Shown: positions 16,111 through 25,996 of the stretch, in pieces
Layout of the letters: every line of letters begins with the position of its first letter
Numbering within the stretch: the first letter of the stretch is position 1
Source of the DNA: Neoluteolibacter marinus
GTDB lineage: Bacteria; Verrucomicrobiota; Verrucomicrobiia; Verrucomicrobiales; Akkermansiaceae
Length of the DNA stretch: 64,000 nt
NCBI RefSeq assembly: GCF_014904755.1
Contig: NZ_JACZFQ010000006.1
Coordinates: forward strand, 1-64,000
Reading direction: 5' to 3'
Translations under genes and position numbers: made by a program
The notes under the pieces: generated by a model
The model's input: only the letters and a program-made list of their open reading frames with translations
Told to the model about the DNA's origin: nothing
Databases searched by the model: none

Positions 16111-16752
16111 TCAGGCGCCCTCGCGCTGAAGCAGGGCTTGTTCCTCATCGTCGGTGAGGATCTGGAGGAGGACGTGGATCCCTTCGGCCAGTCCGGATGC
16201 CTTGACCAGATTGCGGATGGCGGCGGCGGTGACGCCGTTGCGGCCGACCAGGTTGATCTGGTCGTTCCGGGTGACGACGATCTTGAACCGCACCACCTCC
16301 CGGTTGATGCGCTGGATCTTGATCCGGGCGCGGTCGGCTTCGTCGATGAGGCTGACGGCGACGAAGGTGAGGAAGTTCTTCAATCGCTCGACGACGGCTT
16401 CGATTTCCTCGTCGCTGAGGACCTTGGGAGCGGCTTCGGGTTCCGCGGGTTCAACGACCGCCGCATCGTCATCCGAGAGGCTTCTGAAGTCCCACTCCAT
16501 GACCTTGTAGTGGGCCGCGCGCTTGACCAGGCTGACGAGGTCGACCTCCTGATAGGCGAGCTTGTGCACCGCCGGCATGGCGGTCTTGAAGTCCCAGTCC
16601 ATGACCTTCCGGTTTCCCAGTCGTCTCAGCGAGTCGCCGATCTCGAGGTCCTTGATGTCCCGGTTCAGCAGCCCCATCAGGTCCCAGTCATTCACTTGGA
16701 CTTCTCCCAGCTGGCGGAGGGAATGGGCGAATTCGGAGAGGCGGTTGGGCAT
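16111..16752 (-). CDS. KH-domain RNA-binding protein with three V-x-x-W-D repeats
   Basis: I take the ATG at 16752 (MPNRLSEF) because AGGA lies 6 nt before it; an in-frame start at 16812 would add 20 residues. The product has 213 residues. The C-terminal part, about 120-200, is a KH domain: RFKIVVTRNDQINLVGRNGV with the GRNG loop, then TAAAIRNLVKAS. The N-terminal half has three copies of a short motif around Trp23, Trp53 and Trp87 (VNDWDL, VMDWDF, VMEWDF), spaced about 30-34 residues and separated by amphipathic helices. An acidic Pro/Glu/Ala linker joins the halves. It probably binds RNA; the role of the repeated motif is unknown. Confidence 0.8.
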   Translation of the reverse strand: MPNRLSEFAHSLRQLGEVQVNDWDLMGLLNRDIKDLEIGDSLRRLGNRKVMDWDFKTAMPAVHKLAYQEVDLVSLVKRAAHYKVMEWDFRSLSDDDAAVVEPAEPEAAPKVLSDEEIEAVVERLKNFLTFVAVSLIDEADRARIKIQRINREVVRFKIVVTRNDQINLVGRNGVTAAAIRNLVKASGLAEGIHVLLQILTDDEEQALLQREGA

Positions 16753-17003
16753 CGGATCCTGGGTTGTGCTGCTTCCGGATCTCCCGGATTGTTCGGGAAG
16801 GTCGAATTTCAACGAACCATCTCTGAATCCGCGCGGCTTTGCAAGCCGGGGGGACGGTTCCGTGTGGCCATGTCTGGAGTGGGTTCGAAGGCATTCTTCG
16901 AGTCCTTACGGCGGGTCGCATTTCATCAATGGTAGCTTTTGGCGTCAAAAGGTGACGATTGAAGACTTGATGTTGCTTGTCCCGGCTTGGTAAGGCTGCC
17001 GTT

Positions 17004-20000
17004 GTGAAACCCATCTCCCCGTCGTTGCTGACCCTTTTTACCGTGAGCCTGTCGCCGGTCGACGGGGCGGGATTTGAATCGCTGGCCCATCATTGGAATT
17101 TCGATGAAGGACCGGATTGGCACGACAGTCCGTTTCACGGGGGCAGCGATGCGACCGTGGCCGCGGACAGCGTGGGAGGGGCCGACGCGGCTTTTCAGAA
17201 CATGGATGGCGGAGCCTGGGTGTCGGGGCGGCAGTATACCGGGGTCCGCCTGGACGGGATCGATGATTCGCTGCTTTGTGCGGCGGACCTTTCTCCGGTA
17301 CTCGGTGGAAGTGCCACCGTGTCGTTCTGGATCCGCACGTCCGGCAACGGTGCCGCGGGTGCCGGCGAGGCGCCGGGTTTGTTCGGGTCGGGCGGGGTGC
17401 AGTGGGGGTGGATCGACGAAAGCGGAAGGATCGCGATGGGTGTCGATGGCGTGGCCGTGGTGCGATCGGTGAAGGCGGTGAACGATGGCCGCTGGCACCA
17501 CGTGGTGCTCAGCCGGGACGCCGCCAGCGGCGAGGTGGCGGTTCATCTTGATCGCGATCCGGCGGTCACGGCCAGCGGACCGACCGGTCCACGCGGCGGT
17601 GCCATCACGGGGATGGGACGAATGGACAACGGTTCTCCGGCGGGCCTCGAAGGTCGGATCGACCAGATCCATGTGTTCAGCGCGGTGGTCGATGCCGCCA
17701 CGCGCGACGCCCTGCGCGACAACCATGCACCCAAGACCTGGCCGGTGGCCGGGGACGGCGAAAGCAGCGGGCCCTTCGGCACGGCGAGTGTGCTCGTCAG
17801 CCGCTACGCTTACGATGCCGAGCAGGACAGCCTCGCAGTGGCCTCGTTCAGCCAGCCGGCCCACGGCAGCGTGACTCCCAACGGCGACGGATCTTTCACC
17901 TATGAAGCCGCCCCGGGATATGTCGGCCCGGACGAGTTCAAGGTGCGCATCACCGATGGTCGCGGCGGCTTCACCGCGAACCGGGTCCAGCTCACCATCA
18001 AGGGCGCGGCCCTGCCGGACGCGGACAAGCGGACCACGAGCTTCGGCGACTTCCAGGCACTGGAAGCGGGCGGCGCGGCGATCGCGCTCTCCGGTTGGCG
18101 CATGCCGCGGGCGATCGACTGGGACGGCGACGGCGACCGGGATCTCCTGATCGGCCATCAGAGCGGGATCTGGCGCTACGCGAACACCGGAAGCCCGGGT
18201 GCCCCGGTATTCGCGGCGGGGGTGAAAGTGCAAGCCGACGGGGCCGACATCGGATTGAGCGGCAACAAGCTGATCGCGCTGGCGGATCTCAGCGGCGACG
18301 GGATCGATGACCTGGTGGTGGTCGATAGTTCGCGCAAAGTAAGGGTGTTCCGGAACACCGCGCCCGCCGGTCAGGTGCCGGTCTACGCCGCGGCCACCGT
18401 CGTGCCGTCGGCGGCGGGCGGCGACTTCGTGCTTCCGGACCAGCGCTTCGATGCCGCCGACTGGGATGGCGACGGCCTGGTCGATCTGCTGATGGGCCGC
18501 TTCTCGGGAGAGTCCCGGGTTTACCGGAACCTCGGCACCGCCACGGCCCCGCTGTTCGATCCCGATGTCTATCAGGTGCTGGAAAGCAATTCCTACAACC
18601 TGTTCCCGCGGGTCTTCGACCTCAACCGCGACGGCGTCCGCGATTACGTCCGCGGCATCAACTGGGGATCGATCGACTACTGGTTCGATCCGCCGGCGGG
18701 GGCCGGCCTCCCCGGCAGCGACGGGGCGCTGACGGTCGTCGATGGCAGCGGGACGGTGATCGGGATGAAGGCCGTCACCGACGGGGCGATGATCGACTTC
18801 GCCGACTTCAATGGCGACGGGGTGCTGGATGCGCTGGTTGGCGGCCATGCCGGCAGCCAGACCAGCATCGCCTACGGGGAAGCCGCGACGGTGGCCGACA
18901 GCATCGCCGCGATCGAGGCGATTTACGACACCCATCCGACCGGGCTCGGCGCCGCGCTCGAGGCCGACGGCCAGCGGCTGCTCAACGAGATCAAGGCTGC
19001 CGAAAGCAACATCCTCACCCACATGGCCGCGGCGACCCTGAGCGAGCGGCAGGATGCCTTCAGCCGTCTGGTCTCGCACACGAACAAGTACGGCTTCCTC
19101 CAGCTGGGCGCGCCGCTCGACACGGTGGAGTACCATCACCTGCCGAGCATCGCCGGGCAGAACCTGATGACGCTCCACGAGATGCTGCCGGACACCCCCG
19201 GCCACCGGGTGGCGGTCGCCGATGCCGTCGGGCTCACCGGACTGCGGCGGGAGATCTATCTGCAGATGGCGCTGCATGTCGGCGACAACCAGCGGGGCAG
19301 CACCGGGCAGCTGGAGGCGATCCGCGATTTCATGAAGCTGCAGCCGCGCGAGTCCTTCCCCGACGCGGCGATCACGCTCGATCACTACTATGGCGACGGG
19401 CGGGGCGGCTGGGTCAGTTCGTTCCGCGGCGCGAAGAATACCTTCAACTTCGGCGAAGGCAGCAACGTCACCGAGTGGGCCGCCGATCTCAACGCGGCGG
19501 CGGTCGCCTACTTTGGTTCGGAAGTCCAGCGTGGCGACTATTTCACCTTCGTCATGGGCCATGAGGTGACCCACTCGCTCGACGGCTACGTGTCGAGCCG
19601 CGCCAACTCCGACTTGTGGCGGCGCAAGGGCCAGATGCTGACGCTCGCCGCCGGCCCGGATGTGCTAAGCGCGGCCGGTGACGACCGGGATTTCTGGGAC
19701 TGGAACGTGACCAAGGCGCGCTTCCTGGCGGAAGGTCACTGGGATGGCGTGGCGGCCAACTGGGACGCGGCGTGGGAAGCTTACTGGACCAGCGGTCCCG
19801 GCAGCGCCTTCGAGAGTCTCTCCTTCATGCGCGGCAACATCGACTGGTTCCTCGGCGCGTCCCAGGAAGCGATGGCCACCCAGGCCAACCACCACTGGGC
19901 GCACGGCGAGGCAAGGCTGACCGGGGCGATCGACCGCTGGAACCGCGGCGTCGAGCAGGGGATCGAACCGATGAAGGCGAACCTGACCGAGGTGCTGACC

Positions 20001-21671
20001 TTCCTCGACTGGATCTCCTGCGGCATGAACAAGGTCGTGATGCAGGACACCGAAGGGGTGTCGACGCCGTACAAACACGCCGCGTTCCACACCCGGCACG
20101 CCTGGCTGGAGCGCGATGACAACGGCTACATCGAGCGGGTCACGGTGGACGACCGCGACTACCGGTTCGAGGTTGATGCCACCGGAGTGGTCACCGGCAT
20201 CGTCGCGGTGCCGGCCGTTCCCCGCGCCGACAAGGTCGATGCCATCCGCGACAGCTCGCAATTGATTCGTCCTCTCTTGAACGACGAGGATCACGGCACC
20301 GGGCTGGCCATCGCGGCATTCACGGCTCCGGCCCACGGCAGTCTGGTCGATGAGGGCGGTGGCGTCCTGCGATACACGCCGGCGCCGGGTTACAGCGGGG
20401 CCGATGCCTTCACCTACACCGCGGCGGGGGCCTACTCGCCGACGGCGGTGACGATCCATGTCCGCTCGCCGGTCGATTCGCAGCCGGGGGCGTTGATGGA
20501 GACCTGGACCGGCATCAACGGGAGCTCCGTCGACCTGCTGGTTTCGAATGCCTCGTTTCCCCAGTCTCCGTCGGCTTCAGAGGTGCGAAGCTCGCTGTCG
20601 GCGCCGTCAAACCGCGCGAACTCCTTCGGCACCCGGATGACGACGCTCATCGTGCCTCCGGCGGGTGGCGACTACACCTTCTGGATTGCCAGCAATGAGA
20701 ACAGCGAGCTTTGGATCGGCAGCGACCGCAGCGGTGTCGGCCGCCAGCGGATAGCTTTGGTCAACGGCTGGACCGATCCGGAGCAGTGGGACAAGTTTGC
20801 CAGCCAGAAGTCGTCCGCGGTGACGCTCGAGGCCGGCCGGCCCTACTATCTTGAAGTCCTCCACAAGGATAGTGGCGGCGGGGACAACCTGGCGGTTGCC
20901 TGGCAAGGACCGGGGCTGGCGCAGCAGGTGATCAGCGGCAGCGTGTTGCGGATGATCGACTATCATGCGCCGTCGCTCGCCCTGGCAGTCGGGGAAGTCG
21001 CGCTGGTGGAAAACGGCCCCGGCCAGTGGATCGATCTCGACCTCGTCTTCGACGACCCGGACTACCAGGACGAGCTCACCTTGTCGGTCGCGGGCATCAG
21101 CGACGCCTCGCTGGTGTCGGCGGTGCTGGTTGGCAACGGGCTGACGCTTTCGCCGCTGCCCGGACAGGTGGGAGTGACGACCGTGACCGTGAGGGCGGAG
21201 GACCTCGGCGGCGCATTGGTGGAGGAAACCATCACGGTCCGCGTGTTGGCCGACCACGACGGCGACGGGATTCCCGATCCGGATGATCCGGACGATGACA
21301 ACGACGGCATTCCCGACGCCTGGGAACTCGTCCGGGGACTCGATCCGTTCACGGACGACGCGGCCGGCGATGCCGACGGCGACGGCTGGAGCAATCGCGA
21401 CGAGTATGTCACCGACACCGATCCGCTGGACCCGCGGGCGTGGCAGGCATTCTCCATTCGTCTGGTACCCGGCAGCAAGACGCCCCGGACTTTCTTCCCG
21501 ACCAGCTTGGAGCGTCACTACGTGGTCGATTTCGAGGACGCACCGGCGACCGGCGACTGGCAACCGCTGGCTGCGCCCATGGCGGGCACCGGCGCCGAGA
21601 TGATGGTCGAAGATCTTTCCGATCCTCTTCCTGGGATCCGCTTCTACCGGTTGCGGGTGAATGTCCCTTGA
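17004..21671 (+). CDS. Giant exported multidomain protein: LamG, FG-GAP, HExxH peptidase-like, PA14, TSP3
   Basis: The GTG at 17004 gives 1,555 residues with a signal peptide. Domains in order: LamG (about 25-240); cadherin/Ig-like (about 255-340, with HGSVTPNGDGSFTYEA); FG-GAP/VCBS repeats (about 345-640, such as DWDGDGDRDLLIGHQ and ADFNGDGVLDALVGG); an alpha-rich region with the zinc motif HEVTH at 853-857; a second Ig-like module (about 1,075-1,155); PA14 (about 1,160-1,320); an Ig-like module; and thrombospondin type 3 calcium repeats (about 1,415-1,485, DHDGDGIPDPDD). It is probably a secreted or surface zinc peptidase with adhesive modules. Family-level assignment of the peptidase is not possible by eye. 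It stands alone between the KH gene and the phospholipase gene. Confidence 0.88.
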   Translation: MKPISPSLLTLFTVSLSPVDGAGFESLAHHWNFDEGPDWHDSPFHGGSDATVAADSVGGADAAFQNMDGGAWVSGRQYTGVRLDGIDDSLLCAADLSPVLGGSATVSFWIRTSGNGAAGAGEAPGLFGSGGVQWGWIDESGRIAMGVDGVAVVRSVKAVNDGRWHHVVLSRDAASGEVAVHLDRDPAVTASGPTGPRGGAITGMGRMDNGSPAGLEGRIDQIHVFSAVVDAATRDALRDNHAPKTWPVAGDGESSGPFGTASVLVSRYAYDAEQDSLAVASFSQPAHGSVTPNGDGSFTYEAAPGYVGPDEFKVRITDGRGGFTANRVQLTIKGAALPDADKRTTSFGDFQALEAGGAAIALSGWRMPRAIDWDGDGDRDLLIGHQSGIWRYANTGSPGAPVFAAGVKVQADGADIGLSGNKLIALADLSGDGIDDLVVVDSSRKVRVFRNTAPAGQVPVYAAATVVPSAAGGDFVLPDQRFDAADWDGDGLVDLLMGRFSGESRVYRNLGTATAPLFDPDVYQVLESNSYNLFPRVFDLNRDGVRDYVRGINWGSIDYWFDPPAGAGLPGSDGALTVVDGSGTVIGMKAVTDGAMIDFADFNGDGVLDALVGGHAGSQTSIAYGEAATVADSIAAIEAIYDTHPTGLGAALEADGQRLLNEIKAAESNILTHMAAATLSERQDAFSRLVSHTNKYGFLQLGAPLDTVEYHHLPSIAGQNLMTLHEMLPDTPGHRVAVADAVGLTGLRREIYLQMALHVGDNQRGSTGQLEAIRDFMKLQPRESFPDAAITLDHYYGDGRGGWVSSFRGAKNTFNFGEGSNVTEWAADLNAAAVAYFGSEVQRGDYFTFVMGHEVTHSLDGYVSSRANSDLWRRKGQMLTLAAGPDVLSAAGDDRDFWDWNVTKARFLAEGHWDGVAANWDAAWEAYWTSGPGSAFESLSFMRGNIDWFLGASQEAMATQANHHWAHGEARLTGAIDRWNRGVEQGIEPMKANLTEVLTFLDWISCGMNKVVMQDTEGVSTPYKHAAFHTRHAWLERDDNGYIERVTVDDRDYRFEVDATGVVTGIVAVPAVPRADKVDAIRDSSQLIRPLLNDEDHGTGLAIAAFTAPAHGSLVDEGGGVLRYTPAPGYSGADAFTYTAAGAYSPTAVTIHVRSPVDSQPGALMETWTGINGSSVDLLVSNASFPQSPSASEVRSSLSAPSNRANSFGTRMTTLIVPPAGGDYTFWIASNENSELWIGSDRSGVGRQRIALVNGWTDPEQWDKFASQKSSAVTLEAGRPYYLEVLHKDSGGGDNLAVAWQGPGLAQQVISGSVLRMIDYHAPSLALAVGEVALVENGPGQWIDLDLVFDDPDYQDELTLSVAGISDASLVSAVLVGNGLTLSPLPGQVGVTTVTVRAEDLGGALVEETITVRVLADHDGDGIPDPDDPDDDNDGIPDAWELVRGLDPFTDDAAGDADGDGWSNRDEYVTDTDPLDPRAWQAFSIRLVPGSKTPRTFFPTSLERHYVVDFEDAPATGDWQPLAAPMAGTGAEMMVEDLSDPLPGIRFYRLRVNVP

Positions 21672-21717
21672 TCCGTTCTTGCGATCCGACGGCCGGTCCA
21701 CCTAGCTTGCTAGGGTG

Positions 21718-23289
21718 ATGGACCGACTTCTCCTCAACATCCGGAAGGGCAGGGGAGTGGCCCTGCGGGGGATGGCAATCGGGATCGCGGTTGCCATGAC
21801 CGCGGCCTGCGCACCGGGCTTCCGGGATGTGCCCCGCACGCCCAGCCGGGCACTGGCCACACCGTCTTCCGGCGGGGTCGCGGGACGGATCGGAGCCGCG
21901 GCCCGGCAGCACCCGGGCCGGTCGGGCTTCGCGGTGCTGGATGGAAACCGCGAGGCCTTCGTCGACCGCATCGCCCTCGCCGACTTCGCGCGGGAGACCC
22001 TCGACGTCCAGTACTACATCTGGAGCGCGGACACGGCGGGGCTGCTGCTTGCCGACCATCTGGTGAAAGCCGCCGACCGCGGGGTCCGGGTCCGCTGCCT
22101 CATCGACGACGTCAACTTCAAGAAGCGCGACAGCTCCACGGCCTCGCTCGCCGCTCACCCGAACATCGAGGTGAGGATCTTCAACCCTCACCGCCACCGC
22201 TCGCAGCGGACGCTGGAGTTCCTGACCCGCTTCGGGACCCTCAACCGGCGCATGCACAACAAGGTGATGGTGATGGACAATGCCTGCGCCATCATCGGCG
22301 GCCGCAACATCGCCGATCAGTACTTCGGCATGAACGAGGACTACAACAACCGCGACCTCGACATCGCCGCGGCGGGTCCGATCGTGCGCCAGGTCTCGGC
22401 AACCTTCGACGAGTTTTGGAACAGCGAGTCCTCGATTCCGATCGAGGCCTTTGTCCGCAAGACGCCCGACATGGACGACTTCCGCCGGCAGCTGGCGACG
22501 ACGCGCTCGCGGATCCAGCCCGAGCATTGTCCGTTCCCGGTCCAGCAGGATGTCGCCGACCTACGGCGTCGGATCGACGAGATCATGGGGCGCATGGTCT
22601 GGGCGCGCGGCGAGGTGCTGCACGACACCTATGCCTCGATGCGGGGAGAAGATCCCGACGGCACCATGAACCGCCGCCTTCACGCCGAGATCGCCGCCGC
22701 CAAGCGGGACGTGCGCGTCGAGGCCGCCTATTTCGTGCCCCGCGAGCCCGCCATTGAAACACTCGGCGAACTCGGCCGGCGCGGCGTGAAGGTACGGGTG
22801 CTGACCAATGCGCTCGTCGGCAACGATGTGGTCGCCGCGCAGGCCGGCTACAGCAAGCGCCGTTCCGAAGTGATCCGTGCCGGGGTCGAGCTGCGCGAGT
22901 TGCGCCCGGACGCCCCGGCGATGCTATCCCAGGTTTCCCCGCAAGCCCGGAACTCGCGAGCCGCGCTCCATACCAAGGCCTTCGTGGTCGACGGGGAAAC
23001 CTCGTTTGTCGGCAGCTTCAACCTCGATCCCCGGTCGGCCGACATCAATTCCGAGTTCGGGATCCTCGTCCGCAGCCCGGCCTTCGCCAAGCAGGTCGAG
23101 GCCTTCCTCGATCAGGGTGCCCGGCCGGAAAACTCCTACCACGTGACGCTCGATGAGCGCGGGCGGACGGTCTGGCAAACCGAGGTGGACGGCGCAACCC
23201 GGATTTGGAGCCGGGATCCGGAAACCACCTGGAGCCGGCGCCTCACCAATCGCGTGCTCATGCTGCTGCCGCTCGAAGACCAGCTGTAA
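21718..23289 (+). CDS. Phospholipase D family lipoprotein, cardiolipin synthase ClsC-like
   Basis: The sequence GTGATG offers two starts, and I take the ATG at 21718 (523 residues). The N-terminus has a lipoprotein-like signal ending MTAAC. Two HKD motifs are complete: MHNKVMVMDNACAIIGGRN in the first half and LHTKAFVVDGETSFVGSFN in the second. YYIWSADTAGLLLADHL and FVPREPAIETLGELG are typical of the Cls/YmdC branch, which joins phosphatidylglycerol with a second phospholipid to make cardiolipin. The C-terminal WSRRLTNRVLMLLPLEDQL is also typical of ClsC-like proteins. A small near-perfect inverted repeat, CACCTAGC/GCTAGGGTG (21699-21717), covers the ribosome-binding region and might mask it. 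Confidence 0.88.
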   Translation: MDRLLLNIRKGRGVALRGMAIGIAVAMTAACAPGFRDVPRTPSRALATPSSGGVAGRIGAAARQHPGRSGFAVLDGNREAFVDRIALADFARETLDVQYYIWSADTAGLLLADHLVKAADRGVRVRCLIDDVNFKKRDSSTASLAAHPNIEVRIFNPHRHRSQRTLEFLTRFGTLNRRMHNKVMVMDNACAIIGGRNIADQYFGMNEDYNNRDLDIAAAGPIVRQVSATFDEFWNSESSIPIEAFVRKTPDMDDFRRQLATTRSRIQPEHCPFPVQQDVADLRRRIDEIMGRMVWARGEVLHDTYASMRGEDPDGTMNRRLHAEIAAAKRDVRVEAAYFVPREPAIETLGELGRRGVKVRVLTNALVGNDVVAAQAGYSKRRSEVIRAGVELRELRPDAPAMLSQVSPQARNSRAALHTKAFVVDGETSFVGSFNLDPRSADINSEFGILVRSPAFAKQVEAFLDQGARPENSYHVTLDERGRTVWQTEVDGATRIWSRDPETTWSRRLTNRVLMLLPLEDQL

Positions 23290-23320
23290 GGCCCGCCGCT
23301 TCGATCCTGCTTCCCCCGAC

Positions 23321-24298
23321 TCACGAAAGCTGGGGCAGCCGTTCGCGGGGAGGACTCCAGTGCTGATAGAGGGTTTCCGACGGCAGCTCGCCGAACAGGC
23401 GGCGGTATTCGCCGGAAAAGCGGCCGAACTCCATGAAGCCGCACTCGATGGCCACCGCCTGCACCGACGTGTCCCCCGGCCGCAGCCGGGCAAGCAGGTG
23501 ACGGGCGTGATTGAGTCGCAACATTTTCAGGTAGCGGCCGGGCGTCGTCCCGCAGGCCGCGTGGAATGCCAATTGCAAGGTCCGCAGGCTGACACCCAGC
23601 AGGATGGAGAGTTCGCCCGGCGAGGAGAGTTGCCAGCCGGAGTCCTCGCAGCAGTCCACCGCCCGCCGGAACAGCCGGAAGGCATGCCGTTTCTCCAGTT
23701 GGCTCGCCCGGAGACCGCCCCCCATGGCTTCGACCAGCGGCTCGACCACCGACATCGCCAGTTGGCCGGTCGGCGGGGGCGACACGATCAGGCGCCGCCA
23801 TGCGCTCTCGAGCCAACCGCGGAGCATCGGGTTGACCTGTAGGAAAGGCTGCTGATCGCGGAACATGTGGTCCGAAGTCCCGCCGGAGAGCTGCTCGAAG
23901 GTGTGGTGGAAGGATTCGGCGGAAAGAACAGAAACCAGGTTCCCGGTGGAGGAGGGGAAGAGTAGATTCAACTCCAGCCGGTCGTCGGCCCATACCAGCG
24001 CGTTCGGCGGGTGCTCCATTCCCTGCCATCGGCCGCTGCGACCTCGGGCATCGGACAGGCAGAAGGCGACCAATCCAGTCCCGACGGAGCCACGCATGGC
24101 GACGGTGGCTGGATATCGCTCGCTGTAAACCAGGGCGTGGCCGTCGGTCACGAAATGGCAGCTGCCCTCGTCCGCCGCCCGGTCCATCTGGAGGAACTCC
24201 TGATTCCATACCGCCGAGCACGAGTCGACGTACTCATCGACCTCATCGAAGGGCAAGCGCCCCTTGATCACAGGGGGTGGTTGTGAAATCGCGGGCAT
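23321..24298 (-). CDS. AraC-family transcriptional regulator
   Basis: This 325-residue regulator has an N-terminal sensor region of the AraC-binding-like cupin type (about 15-200, including LVYSERYPATVAMRGSVG and PNALVWADDRLELNLLFPS). The C-terminal AraC/XylS DNA-binding region (about 215-320) shows LSILLGVSLRTLQLAFHAAC, GTTPGRYLKMLRLNHARHLL and VQAVAIECGFMEFGRFSGEY. The layout resembles regulators of aromatic or xenobiotic operons. It is divergent from the first sulfatase gene across a 167-bp gap, which makes it the obvious candidate regulator of the long plus-strand array that follows. That link is inferred from position. I see no confident -10/-35 pair in the gap. Confidence 0.9.
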   Translation of the reverse strand: MPAISQPPPVIKGRLPFDEVDEYVDSCSAVWNQEFLQMDRAADEGSCHFVTDGHALVYSERYPATVAMRGSVGTGLVAFCLSDARGRSGRWQGMEHPPNALVWADDRLELNLLFPSSTGNLVSVLSAESFHHTFEQLSGGTSDHMFRDQQPFLQVNPMLRGWLESAWRRLIVSPPPTGQLAMSVVEPLVEAMGGGLRASQLEKRHAFRLFRRAVDCCEDSGWQLSSPGELSILLGVSLRTLQLAFHAACGTTPGRYLKMLRLNHARHLLARLRPGDTSVQAVAIECGFMEFGRFSGEYRRLFGELPSETLYQHWSPPRERLPQLS

Positions 24299-24465
24299 TT
24301 CGCATTTTGCATAGCGAAGTAGGTCGCCAGCAGCAAGTTCCGTGTTATGACGGTTAGGTCGCTTTCTTGGTTTTTAGTTAGGGAGTCCTGAAGATTGAAC
24401 GGATCGAGGGATCCTATCAACTCCAGGAGGGCGACTCATCATCTGGACATTCCAAGCTGACCAAA

Positions 24466-25989
24466 ATGAAAGCGACCCTGACCGCCGCGCTCTGCGGCCT
24501 ACTTGCATTCGCCGCCCATGCGGCAGACAAACCCAACATCCTCTTCATCATGGGAGACGATGTTGGCTACTGGAACATCAGCGCCTTCAACGGTGGGCTG
24601 ATGGGATACAGCACTCCGAACATCGACCGGCTCGCCAAGGAGGGCGGCCAGTTGACCTGTTACTACGCCCAGCAAAGCTGCACCGCCGGCCGCTCGGCCT
24701 TCATCACCGGCCAGATGCCCTTCCGCACCGGCATGTCGAAAGTGGGCCTCCCCGGCGCCGACCTTGGTCTCCAGCCCGAGGACCCGACCATCGCCGAACT
24801 GCTCAAGCCGCTCGGCTACGCCACCGGCCAGTTCGGCAAGAACCACCTCGGCGACAAGGACGAGTTCCTGCCCAGCAACCACGGCTTCGACGAGTTCTTC
24901 GGCAACCTCTACCACCTCAACGCCGAAGAGGAACCCGAGAACGAGGACTATCCGAAGGACCCCGAGTTCAAGAAGAAGTTCGGTCCCCGCGGCGTCATCC
25001 ACAGCTTCGCCGACGGCAAGATCGAGGACACCGGCCCGCTGACCAAGAAGCGCATGGAGACCATCGACGAGGAGGTGCTGGCCAAGGCCAAGGACTTCCT
25101 CGACCGCTCGGTCAAGGCCGACAAGCCCTTCTTCTGCTGGTTCAACACCACCCACATGCACAACTTCACGCACGTGAAGCCAGAGGATAGCGGCAAGACC
25201 GGCCTCGGACTCTACGCCGACGGCATGGTCTACCACGACCGGACCATCGGCATGCTCCTCGACTACGTCGACCAGCTCGGCATCACCGAGAACACCATCG
25301 TCGTCTACACCACCGACAACGGCCCGATGGTCTGCCTCTTCCCGGACGCCGGCTCGACCCCGTTCCGCGGCGAGAAGAACACCAACTGGGACGGCGGCTG
25401 GCGCGTGCCGGCCCTGATCCGCTGGCCCGGCACCGTCAAGCCCGGCAGCAAGTTCACCGACCTCGTCGCCGGTGAGGACTGGATGCCGACCCTGCTGGCC
25501 GCCGCCGGCGCCCCGGACGTCAAGGAGAAGCTGCTCACCGGCTACAAGGCGGGCGACAAGACCTTCAAGGTCCATCTCGACGGCTTCGACCAAGGCGACT
25601 ACTTCGCCGGCAAGACCGAGGAAAGCGCCCGCCCCGGCTTCATGTACTTCAGCGACGACGGCGATCTGCTCGCGGTCCGCAGCAAGCGCATCAAGGCCCA
25701 CTTCATGATCCAGGAAGCGACCGGCATCGACGTCTGGCGCCACCCCTTCACCACCCTGCGCGCGCCGATCTTCTTCGATCTCAAGATCGATCCGGGTGAA
25801 CGCGGTGACGAGGGCATGAACTACAACGACTGGTGGTACCGCCGCGCCTACGTGCTGGTCCCGATCCAGACCGAGGTGGCCCGGGTGCTCGCGACCTTCC
25901 AGGAATACCCGCCGCGCCAGAAGCCCGCCAGCTTCACCGTCGGCGAGGCGCTGGAGTCCCTCAGCTCCCCGGCCGCGCCGGGTCGATAA
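24466..25989 (+). CDS. Exported type I sulfatase (arylsulfatase), C-T-A-G-R active site
   Basis: The protein has 507 residues with a signal peptide (KATLTAALCGLLAFAAHA). It has the alkaline-phosphatase-superfamily sulfatase fold: metal-binding NILFIMGDDVGY (Asp31, Asp32), the formylglycine motif SCTAGRSAFITG with Cys72 to be modified, FGKNHLGD with the conserved Lys and His, TTHMHNF, and TDNGP near the second metal site. The active site is C-x-A-x-R, not the more common C-x-P-x-R or C-x-S-x-R. It hydrolyses sulfate esters outside the cytoplasm. No sulfatase-maturation enzyme is in the window. It is the first gene of the array facing the AraC regulator, and two strong hairpins follow it. Confidence 0.93.
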   Translation: MKATLTAALCGLLAFAAHAADKPNILFIMGDDVGYWNISAFNGGLMGYSTPNIDRLAKEGGQLTCYYAQQSCTAGRSAFITGQMPFRTGMSKVGLPGADLGLQPEDPTIAELLKPLGYATGQFGKNHLGDKDEFLPSNHGFDEFFGNLYHLNAEEEPENEDYPKDPEFKKKFGPRGVIHSFADGKIEDTGPLTKKRMETIDEEVLAKAKDFLDRSVKADKPFFCWFNTTHMHNFTHVKPEDSGKTGLGLYADGMVYHDRTIGMLLDYVDQLGITENTIVVYTTDNGPMVCLFPDAGSTPFRGEKNTNWDGGWRVPALIRWPGTVKPGSKFTDLVAGEDWMPTLLAAAGAPDVKEKLLTGYKAGDKTFKVHLDGFDQGDYFAGKTEESARPGFMYFSDDGDLLAVRSKRIKAHFMIQEATGIDVWRHPFTTLRAPIFFDLKIDPGERGDEGMNYNDWWYRRAYVLVPIQTEVARVLATFQEYPPRQKPASFTVGEALESLSSPAAPGR

Positions 25990-25996
25990 GCCCCGA

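Noticed and set aside
16926-19574. 882-codon minus-strand frame opposite the giant surface protein
   Set aside because: The sense strand carries LamG and FG-GAP modules with normal sequence, and the antisense product is low-complexity.
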